From positions 1 through 64,000 of the forward strand of contig JACPEH010000021.1 of the NCBI GenBank assembly GCA_016183655.1: a stretch of DNA of 64,000 nt. Reading direction: 5' to 3'. Under the pieces are notes generated by a model, which saw only the letters and a program-made list of their open reading frames with translations, ran no database searches and was not told the origin of the DNA. Position 1 is the first letter of the stretch. Every line of letters begins with the position of its first letter. Positions 16,317 through 27,404 of this stretch are shown piece by piece. The stretch is from Rhodocyclales bacterium (GTDB lineage Bacteria > Pseudomonadota > Gammaproteobacteria > Burkholderiales > Rhodocyclaceae). Both the position numbers and the translations under genes were made by a program.

Positions 16317-17171
16317 ATGTTCAAATTGATACACGTGATTGCGCTTGCTCTGACGGCCAGCCTTGTCACCAATATTGCGCACGCCGGCATCGCCAACGAT
16401 ATTCCCAGTTGCTACGCTGCGAACAAGATTCCTGCCCAATCCGCGCTCGATCGGGAATTATTCGTTCTCGTCGATCAAACCACCCCCCTCGACACCGGAC
16501 TACAAAATCTGGTGCGCGAAAACGTCGGCCGTCTCATCCAACCCGGGACGGCATTTGTCTTTGGCAGTTTCTCTTCCTTTGGGCAAGGCCGATACCTCGA
16601 AATCCTAACCGCCGGCACGCTCGAAAGCCCAATCGCCGACAAGGCGAGGGACGACATCAGCGTCAAGCTCCTGCGCAACTTCGATACCTGCATGCAAAGC
16701 CAACTTGGCTTTGGCCTGAAAGTGGCGGCGGCGGCGCTGGACAAGGCGCTGGCTGGGAGCAGTTCCGACCTGGCACGCTCGGATGTGATGGCCAGCCTGA
16801 AAGAGCTATCGGGTCGCGTACGGCTGTCCCCCGCGCGCGACAAAGTCGTTTTGGTTGTTTCTGACATGCTCGAAAACTCAAGCATCAGCAGCTTCTACGC
16901 AAAACGGAATGTGCGTCTACTCGACCCGACAAAGGAAATGAAGTCCGCCGAAAACGCGCAGCAACTCGGTGATTTCGGCGGCGCGCGAATTTTCGTGATT
17001 GGTGCCGGCCTGGTTCAGGACAACGCAGGAGGGCGCAACAAGGACAGCGGCGTATATCGCGACCCCAAGACCCTCGGTGCGCTCCGGCAGTTCTGGGAAC
17101 AATATTTCTCCCGCAGCAACGCGCAACTCGTGGAATTCGGCGCTCCAGCGCTGCTTGCTCCCGTCCGTTAA
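16317..17171 (+). CDS. exported protein with vWA-like fold, unknown function
   Basis: A 284-residue protein with a signal peptide (residues 1-23, cut after AHA). Residues 47-210 resemble a von Willebrand A fold: LFVLVDQTTPLDTGL in place of the usual DxSxS (D53), AFVFGSFSSFGQGRYLEI, and VVLVVSDMLENSS (D183) as a later metal-site loop. The MIDAS motif is degenerate, so metal binding is doubtful. Cysteines C32 and C125 may pair. It starts ten bases after the membrane protein gene; all three genes appear to form one operon. Role is unknown; periplasmic location is likely. Confidence 0.7.
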   Translation: MFKLIHVIALALTASLVTNIAHAGIANDIPSCYAANKIPAQSALDRELFVLVDQTTPLDTGLQNLVRENVGRLIQPGTAFVFGSFSSFGQGRYLEILTAGTLESPIADKARDDISVKLLRNFDTCMQSQLGFGLKVAAAALDKALAGSSSDLARSDVMASLKELSGRVRLSPARDKVVLVVSDMLENSSISSFYAKRNVRLLDPTKEMKSAENAQQLGDFGGARIFVIGAGLVQDNAGGRNKDSGVYRDPKTLGALRQFWEQYFSRSNAQLVEFGAPALLAPVR

Positions 17172-17181
17172 CTATCTCCCG

Positions 17182-17210
17182 CCGGAAGCGGGGCAACCCA
17201 ACTTCCGGCC
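17182..17210 (+). terminator. hairpin after the three-gene cassette
   Basis: Inverted arms GCCGGAAG (17182-17189) and CTTCCGGC (17203-17210) with a 13-base loop lie 11 bases after the vWA-like gene. There is no clear T-run. It probably marks the end of the cassette transcript. Confidence 0.45.
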
Positions 17211-17372
17211 AGTCCGCGCTGGCCGGCTCTGCCCGGCCTTGGCGCTGCCTCTCACCCACGCCCCTGCCTGCCCCGGCGCTGGCCACCCGATATGCCAACA
17301 TGATCGGCGTGCTATATTGCACCGCAACAAAACAATACGTCGCCACCCCCACAACTTACCTCGGAGAAGCCC

Positions 17373-18998
17373 GTGATCGCCAAGCTCCCCATCCGCCACC
17401 GCCTGTGGTTGCTCATCGCCGGCGCCCTCGTCTTCTGGTCGGCCGCCTCTCTTTATTCCCTGTCGGTGTTCCGCGCCGACATGCTCGAAGCGCGCCGGGC
17501 GAAGACCCGCGCCCAGGTCGAGCAGGCCTACAGCATAGCCGACTACTACGGCCGCCAAGCCAAGGAAGGCAAGATGGAGGAAGCCGCCGCGCGCGACATG
17601 GCGCAGACGCCGATCGCCAACCTGCGCTACGACGGCGACAACTATTTCAGCCAGTACGACACCGAATACCGCATGCTGCGCCACCCGTTCAAACCCGAAA
17701 TGAACGGCAAGGACCAGTCCCAGTTGAAGGACAAGCAGGGCACCCCGATCGTCGTCGCCATCGTCGATGCGGCCAAGCGCAGCCAGGGCGAGTTCGTGCA
17801 TTACCTGTGGCCGCGGCCGGGCCAGCAGACGCCGGTGGAGAAGCTGGCGCTGGGCAAGCTCTATGCGCCGTGGGGCATGATCATCGCCTCGGGCATCTAC
17901 ATCGACGACCTCGACCAGGAAATCCGGCGCCAGGCCGCCACCATCGGCGGCGCCATCGGCGTCTGCCTGCTGGTGCTGCTGCTTTTCTCGTGGCGCGTGG
18001 CGCACGGCATCAGTCATCCGCTCGAATCCTTGCGCGAGACCATCGTCGCCATCGCCCGCGAGGGCGACCTGCGCCGCCGCGCCGCGGTGCGTGGCGGCGG
18101 CGAGATCGGCGACATCGCCGCGGCTTTCGATTCGCTGATCGAGCGGCTGCAGGCGATCCTGCGCGAAGTCGCCAGCAGCAAGGGCGCGGTCGAGTCGGCA
18201 ACGAGCCGCCTGGTGGCGGCGACCAGTGCCGTCGAGCAGGGTTCGGCGGCGCAGAGCGAGGCGGCCAGCGCCGGCGCCAGCGCCGCCGAAGAGATCAGCG
18301 TCAGCGTAAACCAGGTCAGCCAGGACATCGGCGAGGTGGCCGAGGTGGCCGCAGAGACGCGCGACCAGACGCGCTCCGGCCGCGAAGTGGTCGGCCAGGC
18401 CGGCAGCGAGATGGCCGAAATCTCGCGCCAGATCGGCGACACCGCGCATCTGGTGCTGCAGCTCGGGGAGGAGTCGCAGCGCATTTCCGACATCGTCCAG
18501 GCCATCCGCGGCATCGCCGACCAGACCAACCTGCTGGCGCTCAATGCCGCCATCGAGGCGGCGCGCGCCGGCGAGGCCGGGCGCGGCTTCGCCGTGGTCG
18601 CCGACGAGGTGAGGAAGCTGGCCGAGCGGACCAGCCTGTCGACACAGGAAATCACCACGATGATCGAAGCCATCCAGAGCGGCACCGGCGCCGCGGTGGA
18701 GCGCATCCGTACGCTCAGCGAGCAGGCGCAGCAGGGCGTGGCGCTGGCCAATGCCGCGGCCGAGTCGGTCGGCCGCATCGACGACGGCAGCGCCCGCGTC
18801 AGCACGGTGATCGCCGACATTGCCGCCGCCGCGCGCGAGCAGAACCGCGCCACCGAGGACATCGCGCGCAGCATCGAGCGCATTTCGCGGATGTCGGACG
18901 AAAATGCCGCCGCGGTGACCCAGGCGGCTGCCATCGTGCGCGAACTGGAAGCAACCTCCGGACAACTGGCGCAGTCGATGCAGCAGTTCCAACTGTAG
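17373..18998 (+). CDS. methyl-accepting chemotaxis protein with Cache sensor
   Basis: A 541-residue chemoreceptor. It starts at GTG 17373 with CGGAG upstream. TM1 is about 13-32; a periplasmic single-Cache-2-type domain (35-185) includes [20 protein letters not shown] and [15 protein letters not shown]2 is about 190-210; a HAMP segment follows ([30 protein letters not shown]). The signalling domain ends in the conserved hairpin ([36 protein letters not shown]). The Cache class binds small organic acids in many proteins; the ligand here is unknown. No CheA/CheW genes are nearby. Confidence 0.92.
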   Translation: MIAKLPIRHRLWLLIAGALVFWSAASLYSLSVFRADMLEARRAKTRAQVEQAYSIADYYGRQAKEGKMEEAAARDMAQTPIANLRYDGDNYFSQYDTEYRMLRHPFKPEMNGKDQSQLKDKQGTPIVVAIVDAAKRSQGEFVHYLWPRPGQQTPVEKLALGKLYAPWGMIIASGIYIDDLDQEIRRQAATIGGAIGVCLLVLLLFSWRVAHGISHPLESLRETIVAIAREGDLRRRAAVRGGGEIGDIAAAFDSLIERLQAILREVASSKGAVESATSRLVAATSAVEQGSAAQSEAASAGASAAEEISVSVNQVSQDIGEVAEVAAETRDQTRSGREVVGQAGSEMAEISRQIGDTAHLVLQLGEESQRISDIVQAIRGIADQTNLLALNAAIEAARAGEAGRGFAVVADEVRKLAERTSLSTQEITTMIEAIQSGTGAAVERIRTLSEQAQQGVALANAAAESVGRIDDGSARVSTVIADIAAAAREQNRATEDIARSIERISRMSDENAAAVTQAAAIVRELEATSGQLAQSMQQFQL

Positions 18999-19136
18999 GC
19001 CGGGAACCGGGTCCGGCCGCCGCGATGTCTCGGCGGCGACCCCGATCCACCGTTCTTTTCCGGCCGATCGGCTCGGCAAGCGGCTAGCGGACGGGATAAA
19101 CTCACGCCTTTAACCTGCCGGCCCGCCGCTCGCCTC

Positions 19137-20669
19137 ATGCGTCTTTTCCGCCTCGCCAAGATCCTCGCCGTCGCCAGCCGCTACGGGCTGGACGAAATGC
19201 TGCTCGAACACGAGCCCTCCGGCCGGCTGGCGGCGCTCTCCCGCGCCTTCCATTTCTGGCGCCGTTTCGACGAGCCGGAAGCGGTGCGCCTGCGCAAGGC
19301 GCTGGAAGCCCTCGGCCCGATCTTCGTCAAGTTCGGCCAGGTGCTGTCGACGCGGCGCGACCTGCTGCCGCCGGACATCGCCGACGAGCTGGCCAAGCTG
19401 CAGGATCAGGTGCCGCCTTTCTCGTCGGCGGCAGCCCTGGCCGAGATCGAGAAGGCCTACGGCCGGCCGGCGAGCGAGGTTTTCGCCGAATTCAGCGTCG
19501 CGCCGGTGGCCAGCGCCTCGGTGGCGCAGGTGCATCTGGCCCGCCTGCGGGAAGAGGATGGCGGCCGCGACGTCGCGGTGAAGATCCTGCGCCCGAACAT
19601 GCGCGGCGTCATCGACCACGACCTGGCGCTGCTCGACACGCTGGCCGGGCTGGTCGAAAAGGTGTGGTCGGACGGCAAGCGGCTGAAGCCGCGCGAAGTC
19701 GTCGCCGAGTTCGCCAAGTACCTGCGCGACGAGCTCGACCTGATGCGCGAGGCGTCCAACTGCTCGCAGCTGCGGCGCAACTTCGAGGGTTCGACGCTGC
19801 TCGTCGTGCCCGAGGTCTACTGGGATTGGTGCACCTCGTCGGTGATGGTCATGGAGCGCATGCGCGGCATCCCGATCAGCCAGAAGGAGGCGCTGGTCGA
19901 CGCCGGCGTCGACCTGAAGGCGCTGTCGGTCGCCGGCGTCGAGATCTTCTTCACGCAGGTGTTCCGCGACGGCTTCTTCCACGCCGACATGCACCCTGGC
20001 AACATCTTCGTCGCCACCTCGGGTGAAAAGCACGGCCGCTACATCGCGCTCGACTTCGGCATCGTCGGCACGCTCACCGACACCGACAAGAACTACCTGG
20101 CGCAGAACTTCCTCGCCTTCTTCCAGCGCGACTACAAGCGCGTCGCCCGCGCCCACATCGAGGCCGGCTGGGCCCCGCCGGACACCCGCGAGGATGAGTT
20201 CGAGGCCGCCATCCGCGCCGTCTGCGAGCCGATCTTCGACCGGCCGCTGAAGGAAATCTCGTTCGGCAAGGTGCTCCTGCGCCTGTTCCAGACCTCGCGC
20301 CGCTTCAACGTCGAGATCCAGCCGCAGCTGGTGATGCTGCAGAAGACGCTGCTCAACATCGAGGGCCTCGGCCGCCAGCTCGACCCCGACCTCGACCTGT
20401 GGAAGACGGCGAAGCCTTTCCTCGAACGCTGGATGAGCGAGCAGCTCGGCTGGCGCGGACTGAAGAAGGCATTGCAGCAGGAGGCGCCGAACTGGGCGCA
20501 CACGCTGCCGCAGCTGCCGCGCCTGGTGCATCAGACGCTGTCGCGGCCGCCGGCCGCCGACCTCGCACCGCTGCTGGCGGCGATCGCCGCCGGGCAACGG
20601 CGGCTGAACTGGCTGCTGGCGGCAATCGCCGTGCTGCTGGCGGCGGCGACGGCGCTGCCCTACCTGTAA
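19137..20669 (+). CDS. ubiB: ubiquinone biosynthesis kinase-like protein UbiB
   Basis: An ABC1/ADCK-family atypical kinase needed for ubiquinone synthesis, 510 residues. Family motifs: KFGQ ([20 protein letters not shown]), ATP-site Lys in VAVKILRP, the [10 protein letters not shown] catalytic loop and the ALDFGIVG metal loop. A C-terminal membrane anchor spans about residues 487-508 ([19 protein letters not shown]). It stands apart from the ubiUVT operon, with a chemoreceptor upstream. Confidence 0.92.
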   Translation: MRLFRLAKILAVASRYGLDEMLLEHEPSGRLAALSRAFHFWRRFDEPEAVRLRKALEALGPIFVKFGQVLSTRRDLLPPDIADELAKLQDQVPPFSSAAALAEIEKAYGRPASEVFAEFSVAPVASASVAQVHLARLREEDGGRDVAVKILRPNMRGVIDHDLALLDTLAGLVEKVWSDGKRLKPREVVAEFAKYLRDELDLMREASNCSQLRRNFEGSTLLVVPEVYWDWCTSSVMVMERMRGIPISQKEALVDAGVDLKALSVAGVEIFFTQVFRDGFFHADMHPGNIFVATSGEKHGRYIALDFGIVGTLTDTDKNYLAQNFLAFFQRDYKRVARAHIEAGWAPPDTREDEFEAAIRAVCEPIFDRPLKEISFGKVLLRLFQTSRRFNVEIQPQLVMLQKTLLNIEGLGRQLDPDLDLWKTAKPFLERWMSEQLGWRGLKKALQQEAPNWAHTLPQLPRLVHQTLSRPPAADLAPLLAAIAAGQRRLNWLLAAIAVLLAAATALPYL

Positions 20670-20781
20670 TCCGCGCCGCCGGCGAGACTGCGCCGGCCCT
20701 GGGCCGCCACTACCCGAGCCCCCGCTGCGGAGGGAGTCGCCGCCGGGCGACGCCTGTGCTATCTTCGCCGTCACATAATTT

Positions 20782-20793
20782 AAACGGTCGTTT
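20782..20793 (+). promoter_or_regulatory. palindromic operator at the start of the KAS III-like gene
   Basis: AAACG-GT-CGTTT is an inverted repeat with a 2-bp centre, ending three bases before ATG 20797. The position would block RNA polymerase or ribosome access, and the form resembles sites of TetR-family regulators of fatty-acid genes. No regulator gene is adjacent. Confidence 0.4.
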
Positions 20794-20796
20794 GAT

Positions 20797-21921
<1,125 letters not shown>

Positions 21922-21984
21922 CCCCGCGCTCAGGCGCACCATCAAGGTGCAAAAAAGCGTTAAGAACTAGGGGCTTGTCGCATA

Positions 21985-21990
21985 TATAAT
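21985..21990 (+). promoter_or_regulatory. possible -10 (TATAAT) upstream of symporter gene
   Basis: A perfect TATAAT hexamer lies in the AT-rich patch CATATATAATCG, about 64 bases before ATG 22054. No convincing -35 sits 16-18 bases upstream, so activator help may be needed. Confidence 0.35.
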
Positions 21991-22053
21991 CGCCCCCGTT
22001 CGGAAGGGGCGGCCACCGGGGTGCCGCCTGCACTCATGGGGGAACGCCAGACC

Positions 22054-23556
22054 ATGCTGATCTGGTTCGTAGTGATCTATCTGATGGTGTCGATCGGCAT
22101 CGGCCTCTATGCCGCGACGCGGGTGCACAACGTCAAGGATTTCGCCGTCGCCGGCCGCCACCTGCCGCTGCCGGTGGTCACTGCCACCGTCTTCGCCACC
22201 TGGTTCGGCGCCGAGGCGGTCTTCGGCGTCTCCGCCACCTTCGTCAAGGAAGGCCTCTCCGGCGTCGTCGCCGACCCCTTCGGCTCGTCGATGTGCCTGA
22301 TCATCGCCGGCTTCTTCTTCGCCACCAAGCTATACAAGCTGAACATCCTGACGCTGGGCGACTTCTTCCGCATGCGCTACGACCGCTCGGTCGAAGTGCT
22401 GACGACGATCTGCATCGTCGCCTCCTACCTCGGCTGGGTCGCGGCGCAGATCAAGGCACTCGGTCTGGTCTTCTCGGTCGTCACCGACGGCGCCATCGGC
22501 GAAACCGCCGGCATGATCCTCGGCGCCGCCATCGTCCTCACCTACACCACCTTCGGCGGCATGCTCTCGGTGGCCATTCTCGACTTCGTGCAGATGGGCG
22601 TGATCATGGGCGGCATGCTGTTCATCGCGTATTTCATCTCCGGCAGCACCGGCGGCGTCATGCCGGTGATCGAGCACGCCGCGGCGGCCGGCAAGTTCGA
22701 GTTCTTCCCCGAGCCCGACCCGTGGAAGTGGCTGACCTTCATCGGCGCCTGGGTGACCATGATGCTCGGCTCGATCCCGCAGCAGGACGTGTTCCAGCGC
22801 ATCACCTCGGCGAAGACGGCGAAGATCGCCATCTGGGGCTCGGTCCTCGGCGGCTCGATCTATTTCTGCTTCACCTTCGTGCCGATGTTCATCGCCTACT
22901 CGGCGACCATCATCGACCCGGCCACCTTCAACGAGATGGTGCAGACCGACCACCAGCGCGTGCTGCCGACGCTGGTGCTGTCGCATACGCCGGTGTTCGC
23001 GCAGGCGATCTTCTTCGGCGCGGTGCTCGCCGCGATCATGAGCTGCTCGTCGGCGACGCTGCTGGCGCCGTCGGTGGCCTTCTCGGAAAACATCGTCCGC
23101 GGCTTCTTCCCGGGCATCGGCGACCACGCTTTCCTGCGCGTGATGCGCATCACCATCGTCTGCTTCGCCTGCATCGTGCTCGGCTTCGCGCTGTGGTCGA
23201 ACGCCTCGATCTTCAAGATGGTCGAGAACGCCTACAAGGTGACGCTCGCCGGCGCCTTCGTGCCGCTCTTCTTCGGCGCCTTCTGGAAGCGGGCGACGAC
23301 GCAGGGGGCGCTGTGCGCGATCTTCGGCGGCCTGCTGTCGTGGCTCCTCGTGGAATTCCTGGTCGGCGAGGCCAGCCTGGTGCCGCCGCAGCTGATCGGC
23401 CTCGGCGTGTCGATGCTCGGCATGGTGGCCGGCTCGCTGCTGCCGCAATGGATCGGCCGGCCGACCCCGCAGCCCGACCTGCACGCCGAGATCCACCACC
23501 ACGCCGCGGCGCAGACGCACCACGCCGAACCGGTGCACCGCCACCCCGAACATTGA
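22054..23556 (+). CDS. sodium:solute symporter (SSS family)
   Basis: A 500-residue transporter with about 13 membrane helices of the SSS type, coupling Na+ to solute import. Recognisable parts are SIGIGLYAATRVHNVKDF, the ATWFGAEAVFGVSATFV helix and the SIPQQDVFQRITSAKT loop, typical of SSS carriers. ATG 22054 starts at the first helix; ATG 22036 and GTG 22021 are possible upstream starts. The C-terminal tail is unusually histidine-rich (HAEIHHHAAAQTHHAEPVHRH), which could bind metal. Substrate cannot be told from sequence. Confidence 0.85.
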   Translation: MLIWFVVIYLMVSIGIGLYAATRVHNVKDFAVAGRHLPLPVVTATVFATWFGAEAVFGVSATFVKEGLSGVVADPFGSSMCLIIAGFFFATKLYKLNILTLGDFFRMRYDRSVEVLTTICIVASYLGWVAAQIKALGLVFSVVTDGAIGETAGMILGAAIVLTYTTFGGMLSVAILDFVQMGVIMGGMLFIAYFISGSTGGVMPVIEHAAAAGKFEFFPEPDPWKWLTFIGAWVTMMLGSIPQQDVFQRITSAKTAKIAIWGSVLGGSIYFCFTFVPMFIAYSATIIDPATFNEMVQTDHQRVLPTLVLSHTPVFAQAIFFGAVLAAIMSCSSATLLAPSVAFSENIVRGFFPGIGDHAFLRVMRITIVCFACIVLGFALWSNASIFKMVENAYKVTLAGAFVPLFFGAFWKRATTQGALCAIFGGLLSWLLVEFLVGEASLVPPQLIGLGVSMLGMVAGSLLPQWIGRPTPQPDLHAEIHHHAAAQTHHAEPVHRHPEH

Positions 23557-23592
23557 GCCGGGAACGCCGGGCTGCGCTAGACTGAAAGCGCC

Positions 23593-24678
23593 ATGGCGAT
23601 CCTAGAAATCCGCAATGTCACGCGTCGCTTCGGCGAGCTGAACGCCGTCGACGACGTCTCGCTGGCCATCGAGGCCGGGGAATTCTTTACGCTGCTCGGC
23701 CCCTCCGGCTGCGGCAAGACGACGCTGCTGCGGATGATCGCCGGCTTTGACGAGCCGGACGAGGGGGCGCTGTTCCTCGACGGCCAGCCGCTCGCCGGCA
23801 TCCCGCCGGAACGGCGGCCGGTGCACACCGTGTTCCAGAGCTACGCGCTGTTTCCGCACATGACGGTGGCCGAGAACGTCGCCTTCCCGCTGCAGATGGT
23901 GAGGCTGGCGGACGACGAAATCCGCCGCCGGCTGCGGGAAACGCTCGACCTGGTGCACCTCGCCGACAAGGCCGGACAATACCCGCACGAACTCTCCGGC
24001 GGCCAGAAGCAGCGCGTCGCACTGGCGCGCGGGCTGATCAACCGACCGCGCCTGCTGCTGCTCGACGAGCCGCTCGGCGCGCTCGACGCCAAGCTGCGCG
24101 AGCAGATGGAGCGCGAGCTGATCGCGCTGCAGCGCGAGGTCGGCATCACCTTCGTCTTCGTCACCCACTCGCAGCAGGAAGCGCTGGCGCTGTCGCACCG
24201 CATCGCGGTGATGAACGCCGGCCGCGTCGAGCAGGTGGACGTCCCCGAACGGCTCTACGGCTTCCCGAAGAACCGCTTCGTCGCCGACTTCATCGGCACC
24301 ATCAACCTGATCGAGGTCGCCGTCGCCGCGGCCGACGCCCACCATCTGCGGTTGACGGCCCCCGGCCTCGGCGACATCTTCGCGCCGCCGCTGGCCGGCA
24401 TCCGCGCCGGCGAACGCGGCGCCTTCGCGCTGCGCCCGGAGCAGGTGCGGGTGCTCAGCAGCAAGGCCGCGGCCGACCTGAAGAACCACTTTCCGGGGCA
24501 AGTCCGCGACTACCTGTACCTCGGCGACGTCACCGTCTACAAGGTGGCGCTGGAGAACGGCGCGGTGCTCGAGGCCCTGGAGGCCAACGCCGCCCCGGGC
24601 TGCGCGAAATTCCACGAGATCGGCGACGTCGTCGACGTCGGCTGGCGCCATGATGCCGGGCTCTACCTCCCGGGCTGA
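23593..24678 (+). CDS. potA: polyamine-type ABC transporter ATPase (PotA-like)
   Basis: ATP-binding subunit of a spermidine/putrescine-type importer. The 361-residue protein has Walker A GPSGCGKTT, signature LSGGQKQRVALARG, Walker B LLLLDEPLGALD and the switch His in VFVTHSQQEAL, then a C-terminal TOBE domain (about 270-361). It is first of four genes (ATPase, two permeases, binding protein) with overlapping ends, so the set is surely one operon. Its 3' end overlaps the next start by 29 bases. Confidence 0.9.
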   Translation: MAILEIRNVTRRFGELNAVDDVSLAIEAGEFFTLLGPSGCGKTTLLRMIAGFDEPDEGALFLDGQPLAGIPPERRPVHTVFQSYALFPHMTVAENVAFPLQMVRLADDEIRRRLRETLDLVHLADKAGQYPHELSGGQKQRVALARGLINRPRLLLLDEPLGALDAKLREQMERELIALQREVGITFVFVTHSQQEALALSHRIAVMNAGRVEQVDVPERLYGFPKNRFVADFIGTINLIEVAVAAADAHHLRLTAPGLGDIFAPPLAGIRAGERGAFALRPEQVRVLSSKAAADLKNHFPGQVRDYLYLGDVTVYKVALENGAVLEALEANAAPGCAKFHEIGDVVDVGWRHDAGLYLPG

Positions 24679-25507
24679 AAGCCGTTCGCACGCCGACCGG
24701 GCGACCAAGTGGGCGGTCAGCCTGCCGCCCAGCCTGTTCCTGATCGCCTTCTTCCTGCTGCCGTCGCTGCTGATGGTCGCGGCGTCGTTCCGCCACCCCG
24801 GCGAATTCGGCGGGCTGGCTCCGCTGTTTCTCGACGGCCGGCTGCAACTGACGCTGGAAACCTACCGCTTCTTCGCCGGCGACTTCATCTACGCCGAGAT
24901 CTTCCTGCGCTCCTTCGTCGTCGCCGGGCTGACAACGCTGCTCTGCCTGCTGCTCGCCTACCCGCTGGCGCTGCTCATCGCCAGGAGCCCGAAGCGGCGA
25001 CGCGACCTGCTGGTGCTGCTGGTGATCCTGCCGTTTGCCAGCAACTTCCTGATCCGCGTCTACGCCTGGATCATGCTGCTCGGCCCGGCCGGCCTGCTGT
25101 ATACGCCGTTCGCGGTGATCGTCGGAATGGTCTATGTGCACCTGCCGTTCATGATCCTGCCGCTGTACACCAACCTCGAAAAGCACGACCCGGCACTGCT
25201 CGAAGCTGCGCAGGACCTCGGCGCCGGCGCCTGGACGCGCTTCTGGCGGATCACCTTGCCGCTGTCGCTGCCCGGCATCTGGTCGGGGACGGCGCTGGTC
25301 TTCATCCCGGTGCTCGGCATGTTCGCGGTGCCCGAGCTGCTCGGCGGCACCCGCGACATCCTGATCGGCAACCTGATCAAGGAGCAGTTCCTCGACAACC
25401 GCGACTGGCCGCTCGGCGCCACGCTGTCGATCCTGCTCACCGTCGCCGTGCTGGCGCTGGCAGCCCTCGCCGCGCGCGCCGGCCGCCTGCGGGGGAAGAC
25501 GTCATGA
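24650..25507 (+). CDS. potB: polyamine-type ABC transporter permease 1 (PotB-like)
   Basis: A 285-residue inner-membrane permease with six predicted helices; the first is about residues 25-46 (PPSLFLIAFFLLPSLLMVAA). The EAA loop is EAAQDLGAGAWTRFWRITLPLSLPG, the ATPase contact. It starts at ATG 24650 inside the end of the ATPase gene and ends in an ATGA overlap with the second permease, so translation is probably coupled. Confidence 0.9.
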   Translation: MMPGSTSRAESRSHADRATKWAVSLPPSLFLIAFFLLPSLLMVAASFRHPGEFGGLAPLFLDGRLQLTLETYRFFAGDFIYAEIFLRSFVVAGLTTLLCLLLAYPLALLIARSPKRRRDLLVLLVILPFASNFLIRVYAWIMLLGPAGLLYTPFAVIVGMVYVHLPFMILPLYTNLEKHDPALLEAAQDLGAGAWTRFWRITLPLSLPGIWSGTALVFIPVLGMFAVPELLGGTRDILIGNLIKEQFLDNRDWPLGATLSILLTVAVLALAALAARAGRLRGKTS

Positions 25508-26292
25508 GACGCGGCCCCTGGCTGTGGGCGGCGGCGCTCGCCGTCTATGCCTTCCTCTACATGCCGCTGGCAGTGGTCGTGCTCTTCTCGTTCAACGACT
25601 CGACGCTCAACGCCGAGTGGGTCGGCTTCACCACGCGCTGGTACGGCAAGCTGCTGGACGACGACGAGATGCTGCGCGCCGCCGGCAACTCGCTCGGCAT
25701 CGCGCTGGCCGCCAGCGCCGTCGCCACGCTGCTCGGCACGATGGCCGGCATCGCCATGCACCGCTGGCAAAGCGGCAGCCTCCGCCTCTTGCCCTTCCTC
25801 GTGCTGACGCCGGTGGCGATGCCGGAGATCCTGCTCGGCGTTTCGCTGCTGATCTTCTTCCGCCAGGTGCTCGATCTGACGCTCGGCCTCTTTTCGATCC
25901 TCGCCGCGCACGTCACCTTTTCGATCGGCTTCGTCGCCATCATCGTCCGCGCCCGGCTGGCCGGCATGGACGAGAGCATCTTCGAGGCCGCCCGCGACCT
26001 CGGCGCGAGCCCTTGGCAGACTTTTCGCCGCGTCACGCTGCCGCTGATCCTGCCCGGCGTGCTGGCCGGCTTCCTGATGAGCTTCACGCTGTCGATCGAC
26101 GACTTCGTGATCACTTTCTTCGTCGCCGGCGTCGGCGTCAGCACGCTGCCGCTGCAGATCTACTCGATGATCAAGGTCGCCGTGACGCCGGAAGTGAACG
26201 CCGTGTCGACGCTGCTGATGGCGCTGACGCTGACGATGATCGCGCTCGCCTCGCGGCTGGCGCCGGACCTGCTCAAGGCCAGGCAGCAATGA
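25504..26292 (+). CDS. potC: polyamine-type ABC transporter permease 2 (PotC-like)
   Basis: A 262-residue permease partner. It starts at the ATGA overlap with the previous gene. Six helices are predicted, with the typical opening LYMPLAVVVLFSFNDS and EAA loop EAARDLGASPWQTFRRVTL. The segment SIDDFVITFFVAG matches the PotC/PotI class. Its stop overlaps the start of the binding-protein gene (ATGA). Confidence 0.9.
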   Translation: MRRGPWLWAAALAVYAFLYMPLAVVVLFSFNDSTLNAEWVGFTTRWYGKLLDDDEMLRAAGNSLGIALAASAVATLLGTMAGIAMHRWQSGSLRLLPFLVLTPVAMPEILLGVSLLIFFRQVLDLTLGLFSILAAHVTFSIGFVAIIVRARLAGMDESIFEAARDLGASPWQTFRRVTLPLILPGVLAGFLMSFTLSIDDFVITFFVAGVGVSTLPLQIYSMIKVAVTPEVNAVSTLLMALTLTMIALASRLAPDLLKARQQ

Positions 26293-27347
26293 GGCGGCTG
26301 CTCGCGCTCCTGCTGCTGACGCTGGCCGGCCTGGCCGAGGCCGAGCCGACGCTCTACCTGTACAACTGGAACAACTACATCAGCGACGAGACGCTGGCGC
26401 GCTTCGAGGCGCACTGCCACTGCCGCGTGAAGCAGGATTACTACTCCGACAACGAGGAGATGCTGGCCAAGCTGGAGGCCGGCGCCGCCGGCTACGACCT
26501 GATCGTGCCGACCGGCAACGCCGTCGAGTCGCTGCTCCGGCGCCACGCGTTGCGCCCGCTCGATAAGACGAAGCTGCCGCACCTCGCCAACCTCAAGCCG
26601 GAATTCACCGACCTCTGGTTCGACCGCGGCAACCGCTTCGCCGTGCCCTACGCCACCTCGGTCACGCTGCTCGGCTACAACGCCACCCGGCTCGCCGAGC
26701 TCGGCCTGCCGACCGACAGCTGGGCGCTGATCTTCGAGCCGGCATACCTGGCGAAGATCAAGGGCCGCGTCACCGTGCTCAACAGCCAGCGCGAGCTGAT
26801 GGCGGCGGCAATGCGCTACCTCGGCCATTCGGTGCAGGACACCGATCCGGCCAAGTGGGACGCCGCCAAGCGCCTGATCCTCCGCGCCAAGCCGTACTGG
26901 GCGACCTTCTCCAACAGCACCTACATCAAGGACCTGGCGATCGGCAACATCTGGGTCGCCCACGGCTACTCGAACGACATGTTCCGCGCACAGCAGGACG
27001 CCGCCGCGGCGCGCCGCCCGTTCGCGATCGGCTTCACGACGCCGAAGGAGGGGGCGGTGCTGGCGGTCGACAGCTTCGTCATCCACCAATCCGGGAGGAA
27101 CCCGGAACTGGCGCACGCCTTCATCGATTTCATGCTCGACGGCAGGAACGCCGCCGACGTCTCCAACCTGATCGGCGCCGGCAACCCGAACGCCGCCGCC
27201 ACGCCCTTCCTCGACGCCGCCGTCGCCGGCAATCCGGCGATCTTCCCCGGAGCGCAGGAAATGAAGCGACTGGAGATGCTGCGCGACTTCGACGCCACCT
27301 TGCGCCGTACGCTGTCGCGCATGTGGACGGAGATCAAGGTACGCTGA
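26289..27347 (+). CDS. potD: polyamine-type periplasmic binding protein (PotD-like)
   Basis: A 352-residue periplasmic solute-binding protein that should deliver polyamine to the PotABC-like complex. Signal peptide residues 1-19 (cut after AEA). The family opening is LYLYNWNNYISDETLARFE, and acidic/aromatic pocket segments include WYFD-like LWFDRGNRFAVPYATS and SNSTYIKDLAIGNIW. A CHC pair (residues 40-42, FEAHCHCRVK) is unusual. Exact ligand (spermidine, putrescine) is not determined. Confidence 0.88.
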   Translation: MRRLLALLLLTLAGLAEAEPTLYLYNWNNYISDETLARFEAHCHCRVKQDYYSDNEEMLAKLEAGAAGYDLIVPTGNAVESLLRRHALRPLDKTKLPHLANLKPEFTDLWFDRGNRFAVPYATSVTLLGYNATRLAELGLPTDSWALIFEPAYLAKIKGRVTVLNSQRELMAAAMRYLGHSVQDTDPAKWDAAKRLILRAKPYWATFSNSTYIKDLAIGNIWVAHGYSNDMFRAQQDAAAARRPFAIGFTTPKEGAVLAVDSFVIHQSGRNPELAHAFIDFMLDGRNAADVSNLIGAGNPNAAATPFLDAAVAGNPAIFPGAQEMKRLEMLRDFDATLRRTLSRMWTEIKVR

Positions 27348-27404
27348 GCGAGGGGCTTGCGGTAAGATTTGGCAAAGGAAAACAACGCACCTGGGGAGGT
27401 TGCC

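Noticed and set aside
13116-17171. Cassette as a Zorya-type defence system
   Set aside because: An OmpA protein is present, but the membrane protein lacks the MotA/TolQ signature and no ZorC/D/E-like helicase or nuclease is nearby.
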